64,000 bases of DNA from Prochlorococcus sp. AG-388-E21 (GCA_003279855.1 QCGO01000001.1:474223-538222); one strand, 5' to 3'; counted from the first letter of the stretch, positions 54,745 through 63,425 are shown. Numbers and translations: made by a program. Notes: a model not told the origin generated them from the letters alone.

Positions 54745-55293
54745 ATGAATAATTTACAAACAACAAAAATAGTTAATTTAGGTCCTTCTGGTAGAGCTGT
54801 TGCTCAGCCAATGGATGTTGGCTTATTGGATAACTTTTATGAACATCTAACCATGGAAAGATATGCAAATGTTCAATATTTCTCTATCCATTTATGGTTC
54901 CAAGAAAGAGATTTAGATGGCTTTGCTTCACATTTTCTAAGTGAATCTCAAGGAGAAATGGAACATGCCTATAAATTCGCTAATTATTTTATTGCTCGTG
55001 GACAAACTGTAAAATTGAAGGAATTACCAGCTCCAATTCAGACATGGGATTCTATTGAAGACATAATATCTTATTCTTTTAATATGGAAGCTGATTTAAC
55101 TTCTTCATTACAACAGCTATATTCAATTTCCGAGAGAATTTCAGATACCAGAACTAGTGTTTTCTTAGATCCAATTGTGGATGCTCAAACAAAATCTGAG
55201 GATGAATTTGCTCATATATTAGGAAAAGTTAAATTTGCAGCTAATCAGCCTTCTGCAATACTTTTAATTGATAATGATTTAAAGAAAAAATAA
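54745..55293 (+). CDS. ferritin
   Basis: LLDNFYEHLTMERYANVQYFSIHLWFQERDLDGFASHFLSESQGEMEHA; start at MNNLQTT. Confidence 0.94.
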   Translation: MNNLQTTKIVNLGPSGRAVAQPMDVGLLDNFYEHLTMERYANVQYFSIHLWFQERDLDGFASHFLSESQGEMEHAYKFANYFIARGQTVKLKELPAPIQTWDSIEDIISYSFNMEADLTSSLQQLYSISERISDTRTSVFLDPIVDAQTKSEDEFAHILGKVKFAANQPSAILLIDNDLKKK

Positions 55294-55596
55294 ATTTTTT
55301 TCTATTCTTTTTTGATCAATAGTTCTTTTACATTTCTCGACTAATAAACTAGAAAAACTAATATTTTCATAATTTCTATTTTTTAATACTTTTGCTATTG
55401 TAAATATCTCATTTAATCTTTTCGAGATATCTTTATTTTCATAAAATAGTCTATCTCGCAAGCCTACATGTGAAGTGTTGGAATAAGCTTGATGAATATT
55501 CGTTAGCCTATAACTTAATGAGTCAACTTCCGTTAGTAAGTTATTGATTATGGATTCGGATTTATACATATTACGTTTATAAAGGTGCGGATTCAA
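55279..55596 (-). CDS. conserved hypothetical protein downstream of the CRP-like regulator
   Basis: ORF in operon-like overlap with 55577-56164; true start may be internal MYKSES. Confidence 0.65.
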   Translation of the reverse strand: MNPHLYKRNMYKSESIINNLLTEVDSLSYRLTNIHQAYSNTSHVGLRDRLFYENKDISKRLNEIFTIAKVLKNRNYENISFSSLLVEKCKRTIDQKRIEKNLFFL

Positions 55597-56164
55597 TAAA
55601 AGATGGGGCCACGCTTACTGTCTGTGTTCCAATAGGAGCTATTAATAACTCTAATGAACGGAGTTTTGAGATTAATCTTGTAGATGTTACCCGTGTTGAA
55701 CCTATTAATTCTCCTATCCTTTCATGAGTAAGTCTAAAAGGTAATTCGCACCATTGACCGCATCTTCTTCCGAGACGGTTCACTAATATTGAAAATAGAG
55801 CTTGCAGTCTTTGCTCTGCATTTCCAAGATGTCTTATTCTTAAGAGTTGAAGAGTCCATTCATTAACAGCATCAAAGCCAGAATTTTCAGCAATATGAAC
55901 ATTACTTTGGAAGGACAAATCAGTTAACGCTTCTATACAAACACCTTCACTGCATAATAAATCAGTTCTTAATTGATCTCCTGATTGCAAGAAAGCAAGA
56001 GTCATTCCTTCTGTTTCCTCACATGGGCAATATACCCTTGCAATACCGCTCTCAACCTCAAGACAGGTCCCCTTTGGCCTTGATGCGGGATCTATAAGAA
56101 CTGACTGCCCAGTTACTAATCGAACATTTTTTGATGAATATTCTCCATAATTATGGAAATTCAT
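55577..56164 (-). CDS. CRP/FNR-family transcriptional regulator, Cys-rich, NtcA-like HTH
   Basis: cNMP-like domain plus LTHERIGELIGSTRVTSTRLISKLRSL HTH. Confidence 0.93.
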   Translation of the reverse strand: MNFHNYGEYSSKNVRLVTGQSVLIDPASRPKGTCLEVESGIARVYCPCEETEGMTLAFLQSGDQLRTDLLCSEGVCIEALTDLSFQSNVHIAENSGFDAVNEWTLQLLRIRHLGNAEQRLQALFSILVNRLGRRCGQWCELPFRLTHERIGELIGSTRVTSTRLISKLRSLELLIAPIGTQTVSVAPSFIESAPL

Positions 56165-56178
56165 ATTATTAATAATTT

Positions 56179-56197
56179 GATAATGAGAATTATTATC
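56179..56197. promoter_or_regulatory. Fur-box-like site upstream of the CRP-like regulator
   Basis: GATAATGAGAATTATTATC, 17/19 to GATAATGATAATCATTATC. Confidence 0.7.
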
Positions 56198-56223
56198 AAT
56201 TATGAACCAAAGAATTGATTATT

Positions 56224-56242
56224 GCAATAGATTCTCATTATC
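56224..56242. promoter_or_regulatory. second, weaker Fur-box-like site
   Basis: minus strand GATAATGAGAATCTATTGC, 14/19 to consensus. Confidence 0.4.
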
Positions 56243-56321
56243 ATTGTTTATTTTGAATTTTTTCTTTACATTATTAATACGAATATAATTTAAAAATGAA
56301 GAATTAATTTTAGAATTAGAT

Positions 56322-56513
56322 ATGAGCTCTAATAAAATCTGTTTAAATTGTGGCAGTTCCGATCTTGTCTCTGACAGATCATTGGGAGGTCGGATGGTCT
56401 GCTTTAAATGTGGTTCCTCTTCATTTAAAAATAAGTCTTTTTCACGCATTCAAAACAAAACGATTATTTATTTATTAATAGCCTTGGTTATTCTATTGCT
56501 TGTAGTTCTCTAG
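56322..56513 (+). CDS. zinc-ribbon protein with C-terminal TM helix
   Basis: CLNCGSSDLVSDRSLGGRMVCFKCGSSSF then IIYLLIALVILLLVVL. Confidence 0.75.
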   Translation: MSSNKICLNCGSSDLVSDRSLGGRMVCFKCGSSSFKNKSFSRIQNKTIIYLLIALVILLLVVL

Positions 56514-57294
56514 GTTTTCTGTAAATATGCCAATACCCTTTATGTTTAATTACCTCGATATTAATATCAAATAAAATACTTAAATTTTTGCTATTTAAAG
56601 TTTCACTTTGTGTTCCATCTGCAATTATTATTCTGTCTTTGATCATTATGACCCTGTTGTATATTGCTGTAATCATTGAAATATCATGAGTTACGCAAAC
56701 TATTTTCGTATTTAATTTACTTAATTCATTAATTTTATCTGTTACATAAAATTTTGATTTTAAATCTAAATTAGCAATTGGCTCATCTAGAATTAATATC
56801 TCTGGATTTTTAACTAAAGCTCTAGCAATTAGAACAATTTGTTTTTCACCTTCAGATAAATGTGAAAAAATTTTTTGAGATAATTTTGTTATTAACATCT
56901 TATTTATAAGATTTTCCGCTAATAAAACATCCTTTTCAGATTTATTTGAAATTTTGCAATACTTACCATATAAACCACTAATAATTAAATCAAATACCGT
57001 TATATTTGTATTTATTCTTGCCTTAACATCGTGATTTACTGTACTAATCTTTTTTCTAAGTTCCCAAATATTAATAAGTCCTTTATTAAATAGTTTAAAA
57101 ACAGTATCTTTCTTTAAAACTGGGTATATATTTCTATTTATTAATTCTAATAAAGATGACTTTCCAGAGCCATTAGGTCCAATCAAAATTACATTTTCAC
57201 TATTTTTTAGTTTTAAGTTTAAATCCTTCACTACCTCGTATTCATTTTTAAAGCAACTGATATTTTTTGCTTCAAGCCAATAATCATTAGTCAC
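56488..57294 (-). CDS. ABC transporter ATP-binding protein (ModF/FecE-like)
   Basis: GPNGSGKSSLLELIN, LSEGEKQIVLIARALVKNPEILILDEPIANLD; GTG start. Confidence 0.88.
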   Translation of the reverse strand: MTNDYWLEAKNISCFKNEYEVVKDLNLKLKNSENVILIGPNGSGKSSLLELINRNIYPVLKKDTVFKLFNKGLINIWELRKKISTVNHDVKARINTNITVFDLIISGLYGKYCKISNKSEKDVLLAENLINKMLITKLSQKIFSHLSEGEKQIVLIARALVKNPEILILDEPIANLDLKSKFYVTDKINELSKLNTKIVCVTHDISMITAIYNRVIMIKDRIIIADGTQSETLNSKNLSILFDINIEVIKHKGYWHIYRKPRELQAIE

Positions 57295-57395
57295 TAAAAT
57301 TTGTTACTCCAGAACATGAATAACTGTATTGAACTAAGGACGAATATTAAAAGATAAAGCCAATTAAGCCATGCTGGTCGATTAACTTTTTTCAT
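57294..57395 (-). CDS. 33-aa single-TM miniprotein
   Basis: My reading: MKKVNRPAWLNWLYLLIFVLSSIQLFMFWSNKF*; stop TAG shares its G with the GTG start of the ABC gene. Confidence 0.55.
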   Translation of the reverse strand: MKKVNRPAWLNWLYLLIFVLSSIQLFMFWSNKF

Positions 57396-57400
57396 TGAAG

Positions 57401-58723
57401 TTATATTATTAGCAAGAAAAACAGGAGTGGTGCTGCATATCTTATAAATGTTTTTCTTATTATATTTATATTATTAATTACTTCCAATTTCTTAATTTCT
57501 GGAGGATATTTTAAAATTATCTCATCATAAACATTTAGTTCCTTATTTTTATTTATGTATTTCCAGGGATTATCCTTTTCTTCAGATTTTTTATACCAGT
57601 TCCAGAAATAATTTATTATTCTATCTTCACCTAATAATTTTATTTCGTCATTTTTTATTAAGCCTAATTTTTGATTATAAGTTTGGGTTTTAAGAATCAT
57701 ATAATCTTCATCAAAGATTTTGTAAAAGATCTTTTTTTGAATCTCTTTGAATAATATTAAGTTATTAAGAAATTTATTTTTAAGGAATTTCCTATAATGT
57801 CTAACTATTACTCTCGCTTTGTTATCTCCTAGAGGTATATGATCAAGAACTTGCACATATCGTGAAGCGGCTGGATCTCCTTTATATATTAAAATCCTTC
57901 CAGGCGGAATATACTTTATTCTTATAAATTCTTTTGTAGGATTATTTTTGTAGAAATATATACTTTCAATATAATTTGCATTGATAGTTATTTTTTGATT
58001 AAAACTTACTAGTACATTTTTATTTACATCTTTATCTGGAATTGTATCACCATGAACCCAAAATATATGAAGAATATCTAAATGATTTTCGATAATTCTT
58101 GACCAATCGCATTTAAAATCAACTAAAACTTCTTCAGAAACGGAATCTTTAAGTGAAAATCCATTAGAAGTTAACTCATAATTACTAATTAATGAATCAT
58201 CGTTAAAATTATTTAAATCTGTCTCTGACTTGTTAGTAAAATAAATAAAAATATAGCTTTCCTTCTCTACTACTTTGTATTGAAATAAATGAATTCTCTT
58301 TGCATAATTATCATAATTATTATCAACAATATGACTACAAGTTATCCTATCGATATTTTGACAGTTTCCTTGAGAACTGAATCTTGCCCCATGGTATGGG
58401 CATGTTAATTCACCATTAGAAAGTGAACCGCCATAAAAAGAGGAACCTCTATGAGGGCAAATGTTTTTGACACATCTTACATTATTATTCTTGTCTCTAA
58501 AAAGAAGAAGAGGTTCATCAAACAATGAGAAATAATGAATTTTGTTTTTTTTAAGCTCCCTCGAAGGACAAATTGCATACCAACCATATAAACCTAAATT
58601 TAAATCTTTTTGTTTTTCTCTTACCTCCAAATTATCTATATTTACTACAGTTCCTTTTTTAAAAGGTTTTAAAACCGTATTAATGTCTTTAGCTTTAAAA
58701 AAATTAATTTGCTTATTTTCCAT
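57401..58723 (-). CDS. Rieske [2Fe-2S] oxygenase, PAO/Lls1-like
   Basis: CPHRGSSFYGGSLSNGELTCPYHG Rieske; IENHLDILHIFWVHGD mononuclear Fe motif; C-terminal TM. Confidence 0.88.
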   Translation of the reverse strand: MENKQINFFKAKDINTVLKPFKKGTVVNIDNLEVREKQKDLNLGLYGWYAICPSRELKKNKIHYFSLFDEPLLLFRDKNNNVRCVKNICPHRGSSFYGGSLSNGELTCPYHGARFSSQGNCQNIDRITCSHIVDNNYDNYAKRIHLFQYKVVEKESYIFIYFTNKSETDLNNFNDDSLISNYELTSNGFSLKDSVSEEVLVDFKCDWSRIIENHLDILHIFWVHGDTIPDKDVNKNVLVSFNQKITINANYIESIYFYKNNPTKEFIRIKYIPPGRILIYKGDPAASRYVQVLDHIPLGDNKARVIVRHYRKFLKNKFLNNLILFKEIQKKIFYKIFDEDYMILKTQTYNQKLGLIKNDEIKLLGEDRIINYFWNWYKKSEEKDNPWKYINKNKELNVYDEIILKYPPEIKKLEVINNINIIRKTFIRYAAPLLFFLLII

Positions 58724-59089
58724 AAACTAATATCTTTTTTTAATTGACCAGTTATCTTTGGGAACTATAACTCAAGTAAATAATCAATTTCTGTTATAAA
58801 AAAAATTCTCTATCATTTGTAGCAATATTTGTAGAAGAAATTTTAGATTATCATCCCCTAAACAAATAAAGTATCTTTTAATCGGTTGATAAGTAAATTT
58901 TGTTCTATTCTTAAGTTTTTAAATTACTTAGTAGATTTATTAAAAATTTTTTGCAAATATTTTATTTTCTATATAACTTTACTTTCATCTAAATAATTCA
59001 TCTTTACCAATGAATTATCAAGTTTCAAAGAATACGATAGTTTAATAATTCTTGTTAAGGTAAATTAAATCAATAATTCTTGGTATTCA

Positions 59090-59434
59090 ATGATTAAAAA
59101 TATTTTAAATATTCTTTTATTATTTCTTTTCTTGATATTTGATACCCCTGCTTATCCTATTGACTCTACACAAAAGGCCATTGAAAAATATTCTTTAAAG
59201 ATTTCCAGTAAGTTTGCGAATACTTATTGTAACTCGATAAAATTTGGTATTTCCAATGAGGGAGCCTTAAGATTTTCAATAGGAGAGACAAATAAAGAAT
59301 TTTCAAATAGTAAATTAAATAAATTTATTGACCATGAACTTCTTAATAAAAACATTCTTCTAAGCCTAAAAAATAATTGCCAGATATTCGACTTCCCTGA
59401 ATATGAATTAGACAAATTGGCATTTAAAAATTAA
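59090..59434 (+). CDS. secreted conserved hypothetical protein
   Basis: Clear signal peptide MIKNILNILLLFLFLIFDTPAYP. Confidence 0.7.
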   Translation: MIKNILNILLLFLFLIFDTPAYPIDSTQKAIEKYSLKISSKFANTYCNSIKFGISNEGALRFSIGETNKEFSNSKLNKFIDHELLNKNILLSLKNNCQIFDFPEYELDKLAFKN

Positions 59435-59461
59435 ATTTTAAATATTTCTTAAAATAAAGCT

Positions 59462-59644
59462 TTATTCCCTCCCTATCCAATCATTTGGTTTCTCCATCAT
59501 CCAGTCAAAAACTCCTTTTGCATCAAGATTTCTTGAGGCAATTATGAATAATATTGGAAATAACAAAAACACTATTCCGATTACAAATATTTCTAATTTT
59601 CCTATTCCAATTTCAGATAATGTTAAAGCAAAAAATTTGATCAT
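59462..59644 (-). CDS. small membrane protein (60 aa)
   Basis: TM segment IFVIGIVFLLFPILFIIASRN. Confidence 0.6.
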   Translation of the reverse strand: MIKFFALTLSEIGIGKLEIFVIGIVFLLFPILFIIASRNLDAKGVFDWMMEKPNDWIGRE

Positions 59645-59826
59645 TATTCAATAATATTACTAGTTTCGTGACTAATACTAGTTGATAAATAAAGATCAGA
59701 ATAATAATTTATTTTTATGACAATTACATTACTAATTAAGGCTAAATTTAATTTAATATTTTGTATAAAGTACCTATTTAACAAGTCATATTTTATAAAT
59801 AACTTATATGAAGAGATTAATTTTTA

Positions 59827-59979
59827 ATGACCTTTAATTTATTACCCATTTTTATAGTATCAGCTTTAGTATTAATGACAATTTTATCAATTGCTAAAAT
59901 CTTTTTTAAAAGTAAAAAGAGAAGCGCAGAAAGTATTTATAAATTAATTGATGATTTAGAAAAGAAATATATATATTAG
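59827..59979 (+). CDS. small single-TM hypothetical (50 aa)
   Basis: My reading: MTFNLLPIFIVSALVLMTILSIAKIFFKSKKRSAESIYKLIDDLEKKYIY*. Confidence 0.55.
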   Translation: MTFNLLPIFIVSALVLMTILSIAKIFFKSKKRSAESIYKLIDDLEKKYIY

Positions 59980-60047
59980 ATTCATTCAAACTTCTAATGG
60001 ATTAAGTTATTTAGTATATTGAAAAATATTTTCACTTAATAATAAAG

Positions 60048-60344
60048 TTAATCAAATTCAATGCCAACTTCTTCTTTAGCATCTCTATCTAAATCAGGAA
60101 GATGTGGTTCTACCCAATGTTCTTTGTTATCTATACCTGCTGCATTGACATAGTTCATAATGTGTTGATCAACTTGCTTATATAAGTCATGAAGGTTTAA
60201 ATCCATCCGAATATCATGAGCAATTTCTGAAACTTGTTGTTCAGTTAGACAATGATCCGGATGTAATAAATCACAACAAGGAATTCTTTTTTCAATCAAC
60301 TCATTTATGTTGATTTTTATTTCGTAATCTTGATGTACAGTCAT
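60048..60344 (-). CDS. conserved hypothetical protein (98 aa)
   Basis: Coding-like, acidic, His/Cys-containing ORF. Confidence 0.65.
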   Translation of the reverse strand: MTVHQDYEIKININELIEKRIPCCDLLHPDHCLTEQQVSEIAHDIRMDLNLHDLYKQVDQHIMNYVNAAGIDNKEHWVEPHLPDLDRDAKEEVGIEFD

Positions 60345-60544
60345 TACTGTATAAGTTTATTAATTTAAATAATAATTACTCTTTTATTTATTTATGTGTT
60401 CGGTTATGAAACGAAGTTGTTTTGTTCAAGGGCTTTACCTTTTTCATTAATTTGTTCTTAATTTTTATATGAAATGAGAAGAAAATTGGAAATACACTTG
60501 CATTGATATATTTTTATGTTTGATTTAAATAAAAGACATTAATT

Positions 60545-60727
60545 ATGAAGTCATTAAGGATCTATAGAGGTGCTAATATTTTTTTTCCAAACATATTAGA
60601 TAATTTCAAAAAGAAGAAATCAAGTGAAGGAGCTTTCGTTAAATGGTTTTTTGTATGGTATTTTGGTTCTTCAATACTATTATTACTTAGCTTGCATTCA
60701 TATTACATGGGCTTTGGTAAATACTAA
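60545..60727 (+). CDS. small membrane hypothetical (60 aa)
   Basis: C-terminal TM WFFVWYFGSSILLLLSLHSYYM. Confidence 0.55.
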   Translation: MKSLRIYRGANIFFPNILDNFKKKKSSEGAFVKWFFVWYFGSSILLLLSLHSYYMGFGKY

Positions 60728-60747
60728 TTAAGGCTAAATAAATTTAA

Positions 60748-60945
60748 TTATATAAATAGGTCTTCCAAGTCTTTATATAAATCATCTTGATCTAATTGAT
60801 TACTTGGAGAATCAAGTTTCTCTTCTTCTACTAAAGATACTTCATCTTTCGACTTGTAATAAAGATATCCAATAGCCCCGAATAAAAGAGTGAAAGGTAT
60901 GATCATAATAAAAATTATTGACTTGTTTTGAATATAGTGCAACAC
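60748..60945 (-). CDS. small membrane hypothetical (65 aa)
   Basis: N-terminal TM IIFIMIIPFTLLFGAIGYLYY, acidic tail. Confidence 0.55.
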   Translation of the reverse strand: MLHYIQNKSIIFIMIIPFTLLFGAIGYLYYKSKDEVSLVEEEKLDSPSNQLDQDDLYKDLEDLFI

Positions 60946-60973
60946 TTAATTTAGTCAAGTGCTGAACTTTTAT

Positions 60974-61351
60974 ATGCCTACAAAGAAAAGAAGAGTTGGT
61001 TTTATCCCTAGAAGTGATGTATTGGATCTAATAAATAAATTAAGCTTTGAAAGCAATTTAAGTATTTCCAAAATAATTAATATTCTAGTAGAAGAAGCAC
61101 TATATAAAAGAGGGATATTTAATATAAACAATGGGGTAGTTTTTAATTATGGAAGCAAAAATTATTTAGAAAAAGAAAATCAAATATTTATGAAAAATGA
61201 TAATAAAGATTTCTCTAATGGATTAAATAATTTTAAAAATAATGAAAATCAACATTTTAAACAGGCAAGTGATGAATTTATTGACAAGGAAATTTATGAA
61301 AAATTTTTAATGTTCCTTCAATTTCAAGAAAAAATGAAAAAAAGAAATTAA
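60974..61351 (+). CDS. hypothetical protein with RHH-like N-terminus
   Basis: KKRRVGFIPRSDVLDLINKLSFESNLSISKIINILVEEALYKRG. Confidence 0.65.
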   Translation: MPTKKRRVGFIPRSDVLDLINKLSFESNLSISKIINILVEEALYKRGIFNINNGVVFNYGSKNYLEKENQIFMKNDNKDFSNGLNNFKNNENQHFKQASDEFIDKEIYEKFLMFLQFQEKMKKRN

Positions 61352-61498
61352 TAAATTAAGTGTGGCACTGTTCAGTACAGTAAGTTACTATTTATATGAT
61401 AGTTATTTTACATTAATGAGTCTTTATCGAATATTTATTTTCTGAGAATAGAAAATGTATTCAGTTTTAAGTCCTTTTCATTTCCTTTAACTTTTACT

Positions 61499-61831
61499 AT
61501 GAATTTTTATACTCAGGAATTAAAGCTTAACCTTTTGCCTCCAGATAAATTATATTGTGATTTTAATTATTGGAGTTCTTTGTTTACTCAAGATATCTCC
61601 ATCCTTTGGGAAAAAGGCCATTGTATTCCTTTAAAGAATCTACCATCCGAAATTTCTGATATGATATACCCTTATTTGTTACTAGCCTTATCAGACTACA
61701 AGATTTTGAATAAAAAGACTTTGAAAGGAATTGGACTTGATAACTTATTAAACCTATGGTTTGATAAATATTCTTTAAATAAAAATGGCTATTTCCAGCT
61801 TACAAGTTTAACTAGAAAAAATATAATTTAA
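61499..61831 (+). CDS. hypothetical protein (110 aa)
   Basis: ORF in accessory region with plausible composition. Confidence 0.55.
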   Translation: MNFYTQELKLNLLPPDKLYCDFNYWSSLFTQDISILWEKGHCIPLKNLPSEISDMIYPYLLLALSDYKILNKKTLKGIGLDNLLNLWFDKYSLNKNGYFQLTSLTRKNII

Positions 61832-62337
61832 ACAATACGGTATTTTAAGATCATTTTTATATTAGAAAGATTATCTGAAGAATTAATAGTTGGATTTTGT
61901 TCTTTAGTATAAAAATTTCATGCGTAAAAATAATAAATCCATCCTCATTTAATAATTAAGTAAGTTAATTAGATCTCTATTTGAATCAAACCATTTTTTA
62001 GTTTTCTAAATGATTTATTTCGCATAATTGCAACTAACTGTTTCAGCAAGGAATTTTTAAATAATTTACAGCCTATATAAACAAAAAAGTTTTAAATAAA
62101 ATTTGTTGAAGCAAATAAAAGATTTAAATTGATTTGGCGAAATATCTTATTTAAAACGAACGATTGGCTGTAAATCGATTCGGCTAATTTTACAAGTATC
62201 GAGTAAAAAATTTTTTATTAATTTTTTCTTCAAAAGTATTCAGTAAATAGATTAGATAACTTTAAAATGCGATTTAATTATAAATAAATTTTTTAAAAAC
62301 TAATCAAATAAAAAAAAATGTAGATTTATTTATCGAA

Positions 62338-62390
62338 AGCGGACTAAATCCTCGTGGAGAATTGGACTTTAGTCCGCTCTATCTTTTTAG
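62338..62390 (+). terminator. strong hairpin, candidate intrinsic terminator or ncRNA 3' end
   Basis: AGCGGACTAAA (62338-62348) / TTTAGTCCGCT (62368-62378), then short T tract. Confidence 0.5.
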
Positions 62391-62523
62391 CAAAGGAATA
62401 TTTAAGTGGCAAGTTAAGTCTCTATTTTTATTTTAAAGATATCTTTTAACTCTTAATTTTGAACACTATATTAATCAAGTTAATTTGTTAATTAATTTAG
62501 CTTCAATATTTATAAATTCCCAT

Positions 62524-62646
62524 TCACTTACTTACAAATAAAATTAGTCCACGAATAAAGATAATTGCAACCGCGAAAAGATAAATCCAAAACAATACCA
62601 TACTAATCTTGTTCTCTAAATTACCTTTGTGATAATTGTCTTTCAT
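62524..62646 (-). CDS. small single-TM hypothetical (40 aa)
   Basis: My reading: MKDNYHKGNLENKISMVLFWIYLFAVAIIFIRGLILFVSK*. Confidence 0.4.
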   Translation of the reverse strand: MKDNYHKGNLENKISMVLFWIYLFAVAIIFIRGLILFVSK

Positions 62647-62891
62647 TAATAATAAATAGCAATAATATGCCATTAAAGATAAAAGGAATTCTATATTTCT
62701 ATCAATAATTGTAACTTCCTGAAAATTTTTTTAGAAAAATCCCATAATATCAGTCAAAAAATAAGGGAAGAATGTTTTGATCATTTTAGATCAAGCTTCA
62801 TATAATTACTATTATTTCTTTTTAGGACTCTTTTTTAATTATACAAATTAAATTCTAAAGAAAAAACACATCAAAAAATATTGAGTAAACG

Positions 62892-63137
62892 TTATTTTCG
62901 TAGCTTATAACCAAATTGAATCAATTGGTTATAAGTAGATTTAATTTGTAAATGGTTTAGAGATAGACGTCTTTCTTCATTCTTTCGGACATAAAAAAAA
63001 CCTTTATTATCTAAATTTTTCTCAATTGTTACATATTGCTTCCCTTTATTTAGAATCCAAGGCTCTTTTTGAAAATTCTCATCTCCAAATTTATGATCCC
63101 AGGGGAAGGTTTCGGCAAATTTATTTTCTTGTGACAA
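62892..63137 (-). CDS. hypothetical protein (81 aa)
   Basis: FPWDHKFGDENFQKEPWILNKGKQYVTIEKN; more protein-like than the opposite-strand ORF. Confidence 0.6.
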   Translation of the reverse strand: MSQENKFAETFPWDHKFGDENFQKEPWILNKGKQYVTIEKNLDNKGFFYVRKNEERRLSLNHLQIKSTYNQLIQFGYKLRK

Positions 63138-63204
63138 GTAAGGTATTTATCTCTTATGATTCTTTAACTTTAGTTTATTTTATTGTTGTTGGAATAATTG
63201 ATGG

Positions 63205-63306
63205 CTATATATTTACTTTTTGATTTATTAGGTCTCTCCACAAACAAGCCATTACGTAAATTAACAGTGAACTTGAAAATATTAGAAAAAATGATGTAGT
63301 AGTCAT
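63205..63306 (-). CDS. 33-aa membrane miniprotein
   Basis: My reading: MTTTSFFLIFSSSLLIYVMACLWRDLINQKVNI*. Confidence 0.35.
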   Translation of the reverse strand: MTTTSFFLIFSSSLLIYVMACLWRDLINQKVNI

Positions 63307-63425
63307 GTTGTTATTTTTTAAGTAAAGTCTAATGATCCCGCTTTTTAACCGATGGTTAAACATAAGATAAAATCAAGTAAATCTCTTGGAACAGAGTTAA
63401 TAATTAAACTAAGTCGAGACAATTT

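Noticed and set aside
56219-56449. 76-aa minus-strand ORF
   Set aside because: Antisense to the more convincing Zn-ribbon/TM ORF 56322-56513 and overlaps the Fur-like sites
59224-59415. 63-aa minus ORF
   Set aside because: Antisense to the signal-peptide ORF 59090-59434
63026-63223. 65-aa plus ORF
   Set aside because: Overlaps the more protein-like minus ORF 62892-63137; kept the latter
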